Origin: Nannocystis bainbridge
GTDB taxonomy: Bacteria > Myxococcota_A > Polyangia > Nannocystales > Nannocystaceae
Direction: 5' to 3'
Assembly: GCF_028368995.1 (NCBI RefSeq)
Contig: NZ_JAQNDL010000002.1
Coordinates: 1,299,724 to 1,363,723 of the forward strand
DNA: 64,000 nt
Under the pieces are notes generated by a model, which was not told where the DNA came from, made no database searches, and saw only the letters and a program-made list of their open reading frames with translations. The translations under genes and the position numbers were made by a program. This document shows positions 1-8,998 of this stretch, piece after piece; the first letter of the stretch is position 1, and every line of letters starts with the position of its first letter.

Positions 1-789
1 GACTCCGACTCGCGGCTCGATCCGGACGCGCTGCGCAACATCGTCGCGCCGCTGATGGCCGATCCGCGGGTCGCCGCGGTGGCCGGCAAGGTGCTGGTGC
101 TGAACCGCTACAGCGGGCTGCTGACCCGCTTGCTGGCGATCCGCTTCTTCCTGGCGTTCGACCTCGGGCGGGCGGCGCAGTCGCGGTTCGGCGCGGTGCT
201 GTGCTGCCCGGGGGCGCTCACGGCGTACCGGCGGTCGGCGGTGCTGGCGGTGCTCGACCGCTGGTCCACGCAGACGTTCCTCGGCGAGCCGTGCACGATC
301 GGCGAGGACCGGGCGCTGACGACCTGGCTTTTGCGCACCGGCCATCGCGCGGTGTACCAGTCGACGGCGGTGGTCCACACGCTGGTGCCGACGCACTACG
401 CCGGGCTGGCGCGCATGTACCTGCGGTGGGAGCGAGGCAACCTGCGCGAGGGCCTGACGCTGCTGCCGGTGCTGGCGACCCGCTGGCGCCGCGAGGATCG
501 CTGGTGGCCGACGATCGACATCCTGCTCGAGCTCGGGCAGGTGCCGCTGGCGTGCGTGGCGGTGGTGCTGACGGTGACGCACTTGCTGGCGGCGCCGCTC
601 GACATCCTGCGGCTGGTGGCGACGATCGCCGTGTTCGCGCTGGTGCAGTCGCTGTGCACGCTGCGATCGGAGCGCAGCACGGATTTCCTCTACGGGGTGG
701 GTTACGCGTTCTTCGCGTTCCTGTGCCTGCAGTGGATCTACCCGTGGTCGCTGGTCACCGTGCGCAACGGCCGGTGGATGACGCGGTGA
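1..789 (+). CDS. Family 2 glycosyltransferase, C-terminal part (5' end outside window)
   Basis: The reading frame is open from the first base, so the gene starts upstream of the window. The first residues read DSDSRLDPDAL, which fits the metal/nucleotide-binding DxD region of processive GT-A glycosyltransferases. GEDRALT near base 301 fits the ED acceptor motif, and RMYLRW near base 412 resembles the Q/RxxRW motif of hyaluronan/NodC/cellulose-type synthases. About three hydrophobic segments follow (bases 535-770). Family knowledge: such enzymes sit in the inner membrane and transfer sugars from UDP-sugars to a polysaccharide. The product cannot be told from this fragment. The next gene starts 10 bp downstream, so the two are probably co-transcribed. 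Confidence 0.85.
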   Translation, partial: DSDSRLDPDALRNIVAPLMADPRVAAVAGKVLVLNRYSGLLTRLLAIRFFLAFDLGRAAQSRFGAVLCCPGALTAYRRSAVLAVLDRWSTQTFLGEPCTIGEDRALTTWLLRTGHRAVYQSTAVVHTLVPTHYAGLARMYLRWERGNLREGLTLLPVLATRWRREDRWWPTIDILLELGQVPLACVAVVLTVTHLLAAPLDILRLVATIAVFALVQSLCTLRSERSTDFLYGVGYAFFAFLCLQWIYPWSLVTVRNGRWMTR

Positions 790-799
790 CGGGGGCGCC

Positions 800-2602
800 G
801 TGCTGCCGGTCGTCGGTTGGCTGCCGCTGGGGGTGGCGGCCCTGTGGCTCGGAGGACATGTCCTTGCGACCAGATTGCTCGCGGGCCCGCTGGGCGAGCG
901 GCTGTGCCTCGGGCTGACGATCGCGCTGGCGACGGCGCTCGGGCTGGTCGAGCTGCTCGGGGCGCTGGGGTGGCTGACGGCCGCGGCGGGGCTCGTCGGC
1001 TGCCTCGGGTTCGCGACGGCGGCGACGCGGGCCGGGGACCTGCGAGCGGTGCGAGCGGACCTGGTCGCGCTCGGGCGAGTGGCGAGGGCGGCGGTGCGCG
1101 GGCCGTGGGCGCTGGCGCTGCTGGCGGGGCTGCTCGCGCTCGCGCTGGCGTCGCTGGCGGCGCTGCTGCTCGAGTCGTGGGGCTGGGACGCGCTGGCGTA
1201 TCACCTGCCGCCGGTGCACGACGCGCTGCAGACCGGCCGCGTGCGCGAGGTGCCGACGCACGTGGCCTACGTGCAGGCGTATCCGCAGGCGGTCGAGCGC
1301 GTGTTCACGCTGTGGCGGCTGCTGCTGGCCGATGAGACGCTCGTCGATCTGGGGCAGCTGCCGTTCGCGCTGGCGGGTGCGGCCGGGCTGGCGACGCTGG
1401 CCCGACGCGCGGGCGTTTCGCCGGGGCGCGCCGCCGCGCTGGCGCTGGCGTGGTGCGCGACGCCGGTGGTGATGCTGCAGCTTGCGCACGCGTACGTCGA
1501 CGTGGCCCACGCGGCGCTGGCGGTGCTGGCGGTGGTGTTCGTGACCGGGCCGAGAGATCGCGGGCGGCTGATCGGCGCAGCGCTGGCGCTGGGGCTGCTG
1601 CTCGGGAGCAAGCCGTCGGCGCCGCTGCCGTTCGCGCTGCTGGCGGCGACGCTGGGGCTGCGCCGCGGGCCCGGACGGGCGGGGGCGCTGGCGGCGATCG
1701 CCGCGGCGCTGGTGCTGGGCGGGGGCAGCTACGTGCGCGGTCTGATGCTGCACGGCAACCCGGTGTGGCCAGTGGCGCTGCAGGTGGGGCCGTGGACGCT
1801 GCCAGGGCCGGTGAACCCGGAGATGTTCTTCGCCGTGCTGACGCCGTCGGGGTTCGCGGAGCTCGACTGGCCGGGCCGGTTGATGCGGTCGTGGTCGACG
1901 CTGCCAGGGCCGGGCGGGTACGGCTACGACATGCGGCTGGGGCTGCACGGGCCGCTGCACCTGCTGGTGCCGCTGGCGATCGTGAGCCTGGCCTTGGGGA
2001 CAGCTCGCCGGGTGCGCTTGCCGATCGCGTTGCTGGCGGTCGTGACGCTGGCGACGCCGGCCGCGTTCTGGCCGCGCTTCACGCTGGCGCTGCCGGGGGC
2101 GCTGCTGGTGGCGGTGGCGGCGGGCAGCGAGGGCTGGGCGCGGCCGGTGCGAGCCGGGGTCGATGCGGCGATCGGGGCGCTGGCGCTGGCGGGGATCGTG
2201 CTGGCAGCCCCGGGGTTTTCGCCGGACGGTCCACCGATCTGGGAGCTCGGGCGAGCGACGCCGCTGCAGCGCGCCGAGGCGGCGACGGCGATCGGGCAGG
2301 CGCGCGGGTGGCTGGAGGCGCGCGGGCGGGTGGGGACGGAGGAGTGCTTCGGGTACGACGAGAGCGTCGAGGTGCCGGGGCTGCTGTGGCGACCGGACGG
2401 GCGCGGTCGGGTGGCGTTCGTGCCGCCCGAGGTGGTCGAGGGGCCGGCGCTGGCGGCCTGGCTGGCGGCCGAGAGGGTGCGTGTGATCGCGGTCGACCGG
2501 CGCGGCCCGCGGGCGGCCTGGCTGCGCGCGCAGCCGGAGCGGTTCACGCCGCTGTTCGGGTGCCGGACGGCGCCGTGCGAGGTGTTCGCGGTCGCGCGGT
2601 GA
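800..2602 (+). CDS. Multi-pass membrane protein, GT-C glycosyltransferase-like
   Basis: A 600-residue protein starting at GTG, 10 bp after the preceding glycosyltransferase. It has about ten or more hydrophobic segments. After the second or third there is WGWDALAYHLPP (near residue 130), the Asp-x3-Tyr-His pattern found in the first periplasmic loop of GT39/ArnT-like GT-C transferases, where the Asp is catalytic. The C-terminal 150 residues are soluble and probably periplasmic. Inferred role: transfer of a sugar from a polyprenyl-phosphate carrier, perhaps to the product of the neighbouring glycosyltransferase. Two copies of the dispersed 14-bp palindrome lie inside the gene (857-874 and 1987-2004). 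The exact substrate is unknown. Confidence 0.7.
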   Translation: MLPVVGWLPLGVAALWLGGHVLATRLLAGPLGERLCLGLTIALATALGLVELLGALGWLTAAAGLVGCLGFATAATRAGDLRAVRADLVALGRVARAAVRGPWALALLAGLLALALASLAALLLESWGWDALAYHLPPVHDALQTGRVREVPTHVAYVQAYPQAVERVFTLWRLLLADETLVDLGQLPFALAGAAGLATLARRAGVSPGRAAALALAWCATPVVMLQLAHAYVDVAHAALAVLAVVFVTGPRDRGRLIGAALALGLLLGSKPSAPLPFALLAATLGLRRGPGRAGALAAIAAALVLGGGSYVRGLMLHGNPVWPVALQVGPWTLPGPVNPEMFFAVLTPSGFAELDWPGRLMRSWSTLPGPGGYGYDMRLGLHGPLHLLVPLAIVSLALGTARRVRLPIALLAVVTLATPAAFWPRFTLALPGALLVAVAAGSEGWARPVRAGVDAAIGALALAGIVLAAPGFSPDGPPIWELGRATPLQRAEAATAIGQARGWLEARGRVGTEECFGYDESVEVPGLLWRPDGRGRVAFVPPEVVEGPALAAWLAAERVRVIAVDRRGPRAAWLRAQPERFTPLFGCRTAPCEVFAVAR

Positions 2603-2711
2603 AGAGGGGTTCGTGAGGCTCGGAGCGCATCGGGTGGCGGGAGAACGGTCGGGCGACGGTGTCAGTCGCGGCATGAGCCCGGAGGCATGTTCGGGGCTGG
2701 TGTCGATCGAG

Positions 2712-2785
2712 CATGTCTCTTTGGACATGCCCTTGTAAGCATGTCTGTCAGAGCATGTTCAAAAGGGCATGTCTGAATGGACATG
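2712..2785. repeat. 14-bp-phased palindromic array, six nodes
   Basis: CATG occurs at 2712, 2726, 2740, 2754, 2768 and 2782, always exactly 14 bp apart. The 10 bp between nodes approximate TCC-N4-GGA, so each adjacent pair of nodes can form a hairpin and shares its arm with the next. It lies 3' of both flanking convergent genes. A further CATG pair 14 bp apart is at 2672 and 2686. Confidence 0.9.
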
Positions 2786-2799
2786 CCATCCGGGCACAA

Positions 2800-3022
2800 G
2801 CGAACGGCCGCGCCTCCGGGGGAGAGCGCGGCCTTACGGACACGAGCGAAAGGCCGCGCCGGGGAGAGGGCGGCCTTCGGGGCACACGCGAAAGGCCGCG
2901 CCTCCAGGGAGAGCGCGGCCTTTGGGACACGAGCCAAGGCCGCGCCTCCGGGGGAGAGCGCGGCCTTCGGGGCCCAAGCGAAAGGCCGCGCCTCCAGGGA
3001 GAGCGCGGCCTTGGCGGTGCGG
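2800..3022. repeat. Five tandem ~45-bp hairpin repeats; likely strong terminator of the SPOR gene
   Basis: Five imperfect copies start near 2800, 2846, 2888, 2933 and 2978. Each has the inverted arms AAGGCCGCGC and GCGCGGCCTT around a short loop that can itself pair (CTCC/GGAG). Copy 2 is shortened. On the minus strand the hairpins end in CCTTT, which resembles a GC-rich intrinsic terminator, and the block starts only a few bases after the stop codon at 3028. Inferred function: tandem terminators or 3' mRNA protection. Short conceptual peptides from this block are repeat artefacts. Confidence 0.85.
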
Positions 3023-3027
3023 GTCGC

Positions 3028-3831
3028 TCACAGGGAGACGACGTAGGCGATCACCGACTCTTGCTTCTCGAACGCGGCCTTGGCGGAGACGGCGGCGTCC
3101 CACGAGGTGAACTCGCCGATGCGGACGCGGTGCCACATGCGGCCGGCGGACTCGCCCGACTCGACGCGGACCTCGTGGCCGTTGCGGCGCAGCTTGTCGG
3201 CCAGCTTGGTGGCGTCGTCCTGGCTGGCGAACGCCTTCATCTGCAGCGCGAAGCCCTTCTTGCCCTTGGCGGACGGGGCGTCACCCTTGACGACGTCGCC
3301 CTTGACGGCGGCGACGATGCTGTCCTTGGCCGAGTCCTTCTCGACGATCGCGGCGGGCAGCGGGGCGGCCGGCGGCTCGACGCTGGCGAGCGGCGGCAGG
3401 ACCTTGGGCGCCGAGGCCATCGCCGGCTCCTTGCCGGGCGCGGGGATGGGCTTCTTGCTCGGCTTCTTGTTCTTGCCGGGCACGCCGCCCATCGCCGCCT
3501 CACGCTCGGCCCGCACGACGCTCTCGTCGCGCGGCGGGACGGCCGGGTCGCGGGTCTCCGGCACGCCCTCGGTGGCGGGGTGCTGGAGGCCATCCTTGAA
3601 GCTGTATCCGGCGTCGGCGACCAGCGGCTCGGGATCGGCGAGGACCGCCCGGGTCTCGTTGTGCGCGACGGCCTGGGCGTTGGCGTTCCCGGCGTCGTTG
3701 CGGCGCCCGACCATCACGCCGAGCGCGAAGACGAAGCAGCCGACCACCGACAGGCCGAAGAACAAAAAGAAGACCTGGCGGTTGTCGAGCGAGAAATCGA
3801 CCTTTTCCTTCGGGGCGGTCAGCTCTGGCAT
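3028..3831 (-). CDS. SPOR-domain membrane protein
   Basis: A 267-residue protein. I chose the ATG at 3831 (MPELTAPKEKVDF) because upstream codons in the frame look non-coding. A single membrane segment (QVFFLFFGLSVVGCFVFALG, residues about 19-38) is followed by a long Pro/Ala/Lys-rich linker and a C-terminal SPOR domain (about 190-267, with FALQMKAFASQDDATKLADK). SPOR domains bind denuded peptidoglycan glycans, usually at the division septum. The protein is therefore likely anchored in the inner membrane with its SPOR domain in the periplasm. An AAGGAGG sequence lies about 22 bases before the ATG, further than usual. Confidence 0.85.
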   Translation of the reverse strand: MPELTAPKEKVDFSLDNRQVFFLFFGLSVVGCFVFALGVMVGRRNDAGNANAQAVAHNETRAVLADPEPLVADAGYSFKDGLQHPATEGVPETRDPAVPPRDESVVRAEREAAMGGVPGKNKKPSKKPIPAPGKEPAMASAPKVLPPLASVEPPAAPLPAAIVEKDSAKDSIVAAVKGDVVKGDAPSAKGKKGFALQMKAFASQDDATKLADKLRRNGHEVRVESGESAGRMWHRVRIGEFTSWDAAVSAKAAFEKQESVIAYVVSL

Positions 3832-4657
3832 GATGGTACGGCTCCGGCGAGTGCCTCCTTGTAGGTCAGGTCCCGTGTGGGACAAAAAATTCGGCAGTCC
3901 GGGGGTGCTCAAGCGAGCCGCGGTCGGCGCCGTGTGGAGCCGGGGAGCGATGAAGCCGGCGGGCAGCGGGACGACGAGGTAGCGAATGCTCGAGGCCCGA
4001 CGACCTCCAGGCAGCGGGGAGCGTCGCTCTCGAACGGGGCGCGACGGAGGAGCATGGGCTCGTCGTGGTGCCGGGCTGAGCTCGAGGTCAGGTCATGGCG
4101 GGGCGCCGGCGCGCGTGGTGGGCGAACCGGGCAGCAGGGCGGATAGGCTGGCGAGGCGCTCGTTGCCGACGCTCTGGAGGTCGCCGCGCAGCTCGCCGCC
4201 GTCGGGCAGGTCGGCGAGCTCGACGAGGGTGCACGGCTGCAGGATGAGAGCGGCGAACGGCGGTCGTCCGGCGAGGCGGTGCACCGGAGCCGATCCGAGG
4301 GGCAGGGGGCCAGCGGCGTGGCTCGAACTGCCTTCGCGTCGCGGCCGCGCGGCTGTCTCTCGCGGGACAGGTCCGATGTGGCCTGGCGTGCCCGTGGCTC
4401 CGCGCGCGATCGGCATGTCTTATAAGACAGGTCCGATGTGGCCTGGCGTGCCCGTGGCTCCGCGCGCGATCGGCATGTCTTATAAGACAGGTCCGTCATG
4501 GCGCGGCGCATGCGTGGCTCCGCGCGCGATCGGCCTGTCTCGTGGGACAGGTCGATGAGACGCTTCCGCGGTCACCGAGCGCCGTCTCGAGGGACAGCTC
4601 AGTCGCTGCGAGTCACGGGTTCATCCTGTCCCGAGGGACAGGTGGACGCTCGCGGCC
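3832..4657. other. Long intergenic region (826 bp) between SPOR and VanW genes
   Basis: Apart from the 60-bp tandem repeats and single palindromes in its second half I see no supported gene here. The first 500 bp hold overlapping GC-rich open frames in several phases without a credible start signal or recognisable product. Confidence 0.6.
4354..4551. repeat. 60-bp tandem repeat containing phased palindromes
   Basis: Three units of exactly 60 bp (phase 4371, 4431, 4491). The first two are identical; the third diverges in its first 20 bases. Each carries GGCTCCGCGCGCGATCGG followed by a palindrome such as TGTCTTATAAGACA or TGTCTCGTGGGACA. Nodes CATG/CAGG/CCTG fall at 4368-4382, 4414-4428-4442, 4474-4488 and 4534-4548, each 14 bp apart. 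More units follow at 4581-4598 and 4625-4642, next to the VanW stop codon. Confidence 0.9.
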
Positions 4658-6244
4658 TCAGTGGACGATCCGCAGCTCGCGGGCCGGGTCGCGCAGGGGC
4701 TGCTGCTTCTTGGCCTCGGGCCGCTCGCCGCGCGGGTTGGTGCCGCGGCGCAGGATCTCGGTGGTGGGCGGGTAGAAGAGGTCCCAGGACTCGGTCTTCG
4801 CCATCTCGCCGGCCTGGTAGAGCTTGCGGGTGCGCACGACCTTGAAGCCGCGCATGCCTCGCTGCGACACGGTCTCGGCGCCGCTGGCGAGGCTGGAGTC
4901 GCTGCGAACGATGGTCTCGAACGGCAGGACCTCCTGCACGCGCCGCTCGAAGGCGACCTCGTCGAACACCTTGCGAGCGCCGAGGACCTCGATACGGACC
5001 TTGCCGGCGGCGACCTTGGTGTGGAACACGACCGGGAAGTCGAAGCTGTTCTTGAGCTTCATGTCGACGTGGCCGTAGACGACGGTCGAGTCGAGGCCCA
5101 TGTCGACGTAGGCGCTGGGCCGGCTGTGCGGGCGGCTGTGCACGAGGTCGAGGCCGGCGAAGAAGGCGGCGCCGTAGAGGGTGGAGCTGATCTGGCAGAT
5201 GCCGCCGCCGACGGTGTCGATCAGCTCGCCGTCGGCGATGCCGGCGGCGAAGCGGTAGCCGGCCTCGCCGGTGCGATCGCCGACGATCTGGTTGAACGAC
5301 ATGGTGGCGCCCGGCATCAGGACGAAGCCGTCGAGCGGAGCGGCGCCGATCTTGAGGTTGTAGGCGCGGTCGGCGTAGTTGGCTTCGGTCGAGTACGGGG
5401 TCTCGAAGGCGGCGAGCACGGCGCCGATGTCGAGGCCGTCAGCGATGCTGGCCCAAGGGTCAGGTACTTCGGGACCTGGCTGCGTGACCAGGTCGATGCG
5501 GTCGCCGCCCGAGGCGAGGCCGACGGCGACGGCCGACAGCGAGTCGAAGGCGGACAGCCGGGTGCCGCGCTGGGCCGGCAGGACGCGCCGGTTGTCCATG
5601 TCGAAGCGCGTGGCGAGGCTGGGGCGCTCGACCTTGGGGGCGAGGGCGAGCAGCTGGGCGAGCGCGACTTCTTCGTTGAAGCGGAAGCCGGGGGCGAGGT
5701 CGACCTCGCCGCGGAGGGCCCGGTCGCGGGCGCGCAGGTCGGCGAGGAGGTCACCGCTGTGGCCAACGCGGAGGGCGGCCTCGATCGCGGCCTCGGGCGC
5801 GGGCACGGCCCCGAGCGCGCGGGCGGTGGTCTCGACCTCGACGCCGGGGGCGGCGAGCAGGAGCTTGCGATCGAGGGCGGTGAGGACGGCGGTCTCGGCG
5901 ATCGCGGGCAGCTCGGCCGCGGTCAGGCCGCCGACCTCGTGGCCGCCGAGGCGGACGCCGGGGATGACTTGGCCCGGGTCGCGGGCGGCGGCGAGGTCCT
6001 GCCACAGCACGGCGGCGACGGCCGCGAGGCCGAGAGCCATGGCGGTGGACTCGAGGACGGGGAGGACGCCGAGGCGGCGCCGACGAGCGGCGGGGACGGC
6101 CTCGGGCGCGGCTTCGGGGGCCGCTTCGGACGCGTCGAGGAGCTCGAGCGCGGGCGTGGCGGTCGGCACGAGCGTGCGCGGCTGGGCCCGACGAGGGGCC
6201 AGCGTGCGGGCGGCCGCTGCGGCGCGCGGTGCTGGCTGCGACAT
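4658..6244 (-). CDS. VanW family protein
   Basis: A 528-residue protein with an Ala/Pro-rich N-terminus, one membrane segment (about 58-81) and a large extracytoplasmic part. Residues about 285-420 contain the VanW signature: SFNQIVGDRTGEAGY, VGGGICQISSTLYGAAF and HSRPSAYVDMGLDSTVVYG. A region of about 60 residues after it resembles a G5 or similar peptidoglycan-associated extension. VanW proteins occur in vancomycin-resistance clusters and in many envelope proteins; their biochemical role is not established. The start is supported by a TAGCGT element 8 nt upstream (6258-6253), with TTGGAC 18 bp before it. Four nodes of the 14-bp palindrome lie inside the coding region (5447, 5461, 5475, 5489). 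Confidence 0.85.
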   Translation of the reverse strand: MSQPAPRAAAAARTLAPRRAQPRTLVPTATPALELLDASEAAPEAAPEAVPAARRRRLGVLPVLESTAMALGLAAVAAVLWQDLAAARDPGQVIPGVRLGGHEVGGLTAAELPAIAETAVLTALDRKLLLAAPGVEVETTARALGAVPAPEAAIEAALRVGHSGDLLADLRARDRALRGEVDLAPGFRFNEEVALAQLLALAPKVERPSLATRFDMDNRRVLPAQRGTRLSAFDSLSAVAVGLASGGDRIDLVTQPGPEVPDPWASIADGLDIGAVLAAFETPYSTEANYADRAYNLKIGAAPLDGFVLMPGATMSFNQIVGDRTGEAGYRFAAGIADGELIDTVGGGICQISSTLYGAAFFAGLDLVHSRPHSRPSAYVDMGLDSTVVYGHVDMKLKNSFDFPVVFHTKVAAGKVRIEVLGARKVFDEVAFERRVQEVLPFETIVRSDSSLASGAETVSQRGMRGFKVVRTRKLYQAGEMAKTESWDLFYPPTTEILRRGTNPRGERPEAKKQQPLRDPARELRIVH

Positions 6245-6252
6245 GGGAGGCG

Positions 6253-6282
6253 ACGCTAGGCAGGTGGGCGACGGAAGTCCAA
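6253..6282 (-). promoter_or_regulatory. Predicted promoter of the VanW gene (leaderless)
   Basis: On the minus strand TTGGAC (6282-6277) and TAGCGT (6258-6253) are separated by 18 bp. The start codon follows the TAGCGT after only 8 nt, so the transcript would begin at or next to the ATG. Confidence 0.55.
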
Positions 6283-6714
6283 AAAACGGCGAATCCCGGG
6301 GGGAGGCGCGGTCGGCGGGGCGGATGAAGATGTCGGGAGAGGCGGCTCGAGCGGGCGGCCAAAGGCCGGGGACGGCGAGACGGCGGGCTCAGCGACGGGA
6401 TGGGCGGGCTCGCGGCTAGTTGTTGCGGGAGGGGGGCGTGGCCGGAGCGAGCCGAGGGGGACGTAACCGGGGCCTCGGAGCGAAACCGTGCCATTGCCTC
6501 TGAAGCCCACGCAAGGGGGTCTGGCGGCCCGTGCGGTCGGGGCGGGTGGAGGCCTCTGTCAAGCGACGACTTCGGCGCGCAGGGAGTCCGGGGAGGCTCG
6601 ACTTCATGACCCTCGGGAGCGTGGGTCGAGCGCAGGAGGCGGCGGGATTCGCCAGCCGGAAGCGGCGAGACGGGTTGCCGGAACCGGTCGCCCCGGGAGG
6701 CGTCCATCCGCGGT
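6283..6714. other. Intergenic region with nothing recognisable
   Basis: About 430 bp between divergent genes. I see no RNA gene, palindromic array or supported coding region. No obvious promoter hexamer precedes the ATG at 6715. Confidence 0.5.
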
Positions 6715-8103
6715 ATGACGAGCCCCGTGGCGCCCGCCGAACCCTCCGGTCCCCCCCCTGGTTATGGTCCGCGTGCGCGCGGGGTCCCCGTCCGCAACAA
6801 GCTGCTGGTCGCCGCGGTGACCACCAACCTGGCCGGCATGATCGCGGCGGTGTTCCTGGCCCGGCTCATCCGCGAGGTGCCGGCCGAGGCCTCGACCGAG
6901 TCGATGCTGCTGGTCGCCTACTACACGGCGCTGTGTGTGGTAGCGATCGCCGACGCGCTGCTGATCGACGAGTTCATGTTCGGCGGGGCGTTCCGCCTGA
7001 CCCACCTCCAGGGCAAGGACCCCAAGTTCGCGCGCGCGAGCGACGAGGCGGCGATGGTGGCGGCGACGATGCAGCGCTCGTCGGTCAGCTTCCCGATCGT
7101 CCTTTTGCTGTGCGGCGGGGTGACGTACCTGCTGTTCAATTTCGTGAACCAGGACTTCAACTCTTACTACCGAAGGGTTGGAATTCACGTCAGTTCTCTC
7201 CGGGGCGACGAGCCCGAGAGTCAGCCCCGGCGGCTGCAGGCGATCGCCGAGCTGTCGATGCGCCGGCACCCGACGATCGTGCCGACCTTGCGCCAGCAGC
7301 TGGCCCGCGGCGGCGAGGTCGGCGCGTGGGCGGCCTGGTCGCTGGGCCGCTTCATCGACGTGACCTCCGAGCGCAAGGCGATCCTGGGCGACCTGCGGGA
7401 GACGATGAAGTCGCCGGACCCGAACCTGCGGCGCGAGGCGCTGATCTCGCTGGCCCGCTACCAGGACCGCGACGTGGCCGACGCCCTGGTGGGCGAGCTC
7501 GAGCGCGACCTGGCGGCGGGGGTGATCGATCGGCGGCTGCTGATCGCGGCCGGCTATATCCAGGTGCCGAAGCTGCTGCCGGCGCTGCAGCAGATCCTCC
7601 AGCGCGGCGACGAGAAGGCCCAGCGCGTGGCAGCGTGGGCGATCGCGCAGCACCGCGACCAGCGTGAGGCGAAGGACCTCGACCTGATGCTGACGGATCG
7701 CCTGCCGTCAGCCGCGTTTTCGGTGCGCTGCGCGATCGTGTTCAGCCTCGGGATCCTCGGCAACGAGCGCGCGAACGTGCCCCTGATGCACGCGTACGAC
7801 ACGGCGACGCCCGAGGAGCGGGCCACGACGTGCCCGGTCGAGGTCGTGTACCTCCGGCCCGACGGCCAGCAGGACCACTTCGAGCTGCTGCTGCCGCCCG
7901 AAAACTACGAGAACGAGATCTTCAAGGTCCTCGGGCAAATCCGCGCCACGACTCCCGAAATTCGTGCAGCGGTGGAGCCGTGGCTGGAGCGCCTGGCGGC
8001 CGCGCACAAGGGGGACGGGACGCTCACTTCCGAGCGCGCGCAGTCGCTGCTCGAGGGCATCCGCAGCGCCCGCGACGACTCGAAGGTGGCGGCGCCGGAG
8101 TAG
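6715..8103 (+). CDS. Membrane-anchored HEAT-repeat protein
   Basis: A 462-residue protein with a Pro-rich N-terminus and three hydrophobic segments: residues about 27-50 (VAAVTTNLAGMIAAVFLARL), 63-87 and 122-142 (FPIVLLLCGGVTYLLFNFVN). From about residue 170 to the end it is helical with HEAT-like repeats, for example RRLQAIAELSMRRHPTIVP, LRREALISLARYQDRDVADA and KAQRVAAWAIAQHRDQREAK. HEAT repeats usually mediate protein contacts. No enzyme motif is visible. The substrate or partner is unknown. Confidence 0.75.
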   Translation: MTSPVAPAEPSGPPPGYGPRARGVPVRNKLLVAAVTTNLAGMIAAVFLARLIREVPAEASTESMLLVAYYTALCVVAIADALLIDEFMFGGAFRLTHLQGKDPKFARASDEAAMVAATMQRSSVSFPIVLLLCGGVTYLLFNFVNQDFNSYYRRVGIHVSSLRGDEPESQPRRLQAIAELSMRRHPTIVPTLRQQLARGGEVGAWAAWSLGRFIDVTSERKAILGDLRETMKSPDPNLRREALISLARYQDRDVADALVGELERDLAAGVIDRRLLIAAGYIQVPKLLPALQQILQRGDEKAQRVAAWAIAQHRDQREAKDLDLMLTDRLPSAAFSVRCAIVFSLGILGNERANVPLMHAYDTATPEERATTCPVEVVYLRPDGQQDHFELLLPPENYENEIFKVLGQIRATTPEIRAAVEPWLERLAAAHKGDGTLTSERAQSLLEGIRSARDDSKVAAPE

Positions 8104-8123
8104 GCGCCGCGTCGCTGGAGCCG

Positions 8124-8129
8124 TACAAT
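8124..8129 (+). promoter_or_regulatory. Predicted -10 element TACAAT
   Basis: TACAAT lies 26 nt before the ATG at 8156 and is the closest match to a sigma-70 -10 element near this start. It would give a leader of about 20 nt. No convincing -35 is seen. Confidence 0.4.
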
Positions 8130-8155
8130 CGGTGTGCGCGAAAGAGCACATCGAC

Positions 8156-8998
8156 ATGCACCGCTTCGCTTTTCCCGTCCTCGCTTTCGCCTGTGTCGCC
8201 GTCACCGCGACCGCGGCCCACGCTCACATCGCCCTCAGCTCGCCGCTGCCGCGGCACGTCGACCAGAAGTCAGGCCCGTGCGGGGTCGGGCCGAACGACA
8301 CCCGCGGCGACGAGGTGGCGGTGTTCCAGGGCGGCGAGTCGATCGTGGTCCGCTGGACCGAGACGGTCGACCACCCGGGCCACTTCCGCATCAGCTTCGA
8401 CAACGACGGCCACGACGACTTCGGGGACCCGGCCGGCTTCGACGATTTCTACTCGAACCCGGCGGTGCTGGTCGACGAGATCGCCGACAAGCAGGGCTCG
8501 CAGCAGATGTACGAGCAGGAGGTGACGCTGCCGCTGATGAGCTGCGACAACTGCACGCTGCAGCTGATCCAGGTGATGACCGACAAGCCGCCGTACGAGA
8601 TCGGCACCAACGACCTCTACTATCAGTGCGCCGACATCGTGCTCGAGGGGGCGGCCGAGACGACGGGCGAGGAGACGAGCGCGGGCGAGACGACGACGGG
8701 CGAGGCGACGACCGGCAGCGAGACCTCGGAGGGCACGGGGACGCCCGGGACCACGGGCGAGCCGGGCACGACCGGCGGGGATCCGCAGCCGACGACCGGG
8801 ACGACGGCCGAGAGCGGCACGACGGCCGGAGACGGCACGACGGCCGAGAGCGGCAACGAAAGCGACGGGACCGGCAGCGCGACCGAGAGCCTGGGCGAGG
8901 GCGAGGGCGGCTGCGGCTCGTGCAACACGGGCGGGGCCGGCGGGAGCAGCTTGGCGGCGCTGTTGTTGTTGCTGGGGCGCAGGAGACGGCGTGGTTGA
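8156..8998 (+). CDS. LPMO-like secreted protein (SCE4755-type) with MYXO-CTERM tail
   Basis: A 280-residue protein starting at MHRFAFPVLAF. A signal peptide ends at AAHA, leaving His as mature residue 1 (HIALSSPLPRH), as needed for the copper histidine brace of lytic polysaccharide monooxygenases. A second conserved His is in DHPGHFRISFD, and Cys pairs (SCDNCTLQL, YYQCAD) follow. Residues about 165-250 are a Thr/Gly/Glu-rich linker, then GCGSCNTGG, a hydrophobic stretch and RRRRRG, which form a MYXO-CTERM sorting signal. Inferred role: oxidative attack on, or binding to, a polysaccharide at the cell surface. The next gene overlaps by 8 bp and encodes a paralogue. Confidence 0.8.
   Translation: MHRFAFPVLAFACVAVTATAAHAHIALSSPLPRHVDQKSGPCGVGPNDTRGDEVAVFQGGESIVVRWTETVDHPGHFRISFDNDGHDDFGDPAGFDDFYSNPAVLVDEIADKQGSQQMYEQEVTLPLMSCDNCTLQLIQVMTDKPPYEIGTNDLYYQCADIVLEGAAETTGEETSAGETTTGEATTGSETSEGTGTPGTTGEPGTTGGDPQPTTGTTAESGTTAGDGTTAESGNESDGTGSATESLGEGEGGCGSCNTGGAGGSSLAALLLLLGRRRRRG

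Noticed and set aside
2662-2937. Small minus-strand ORF with KAALSP repeats
   Set aside because: It is only the translation of the 45-bp hairpin repeats and a palindromic array; no start signal and no protein-like composition.
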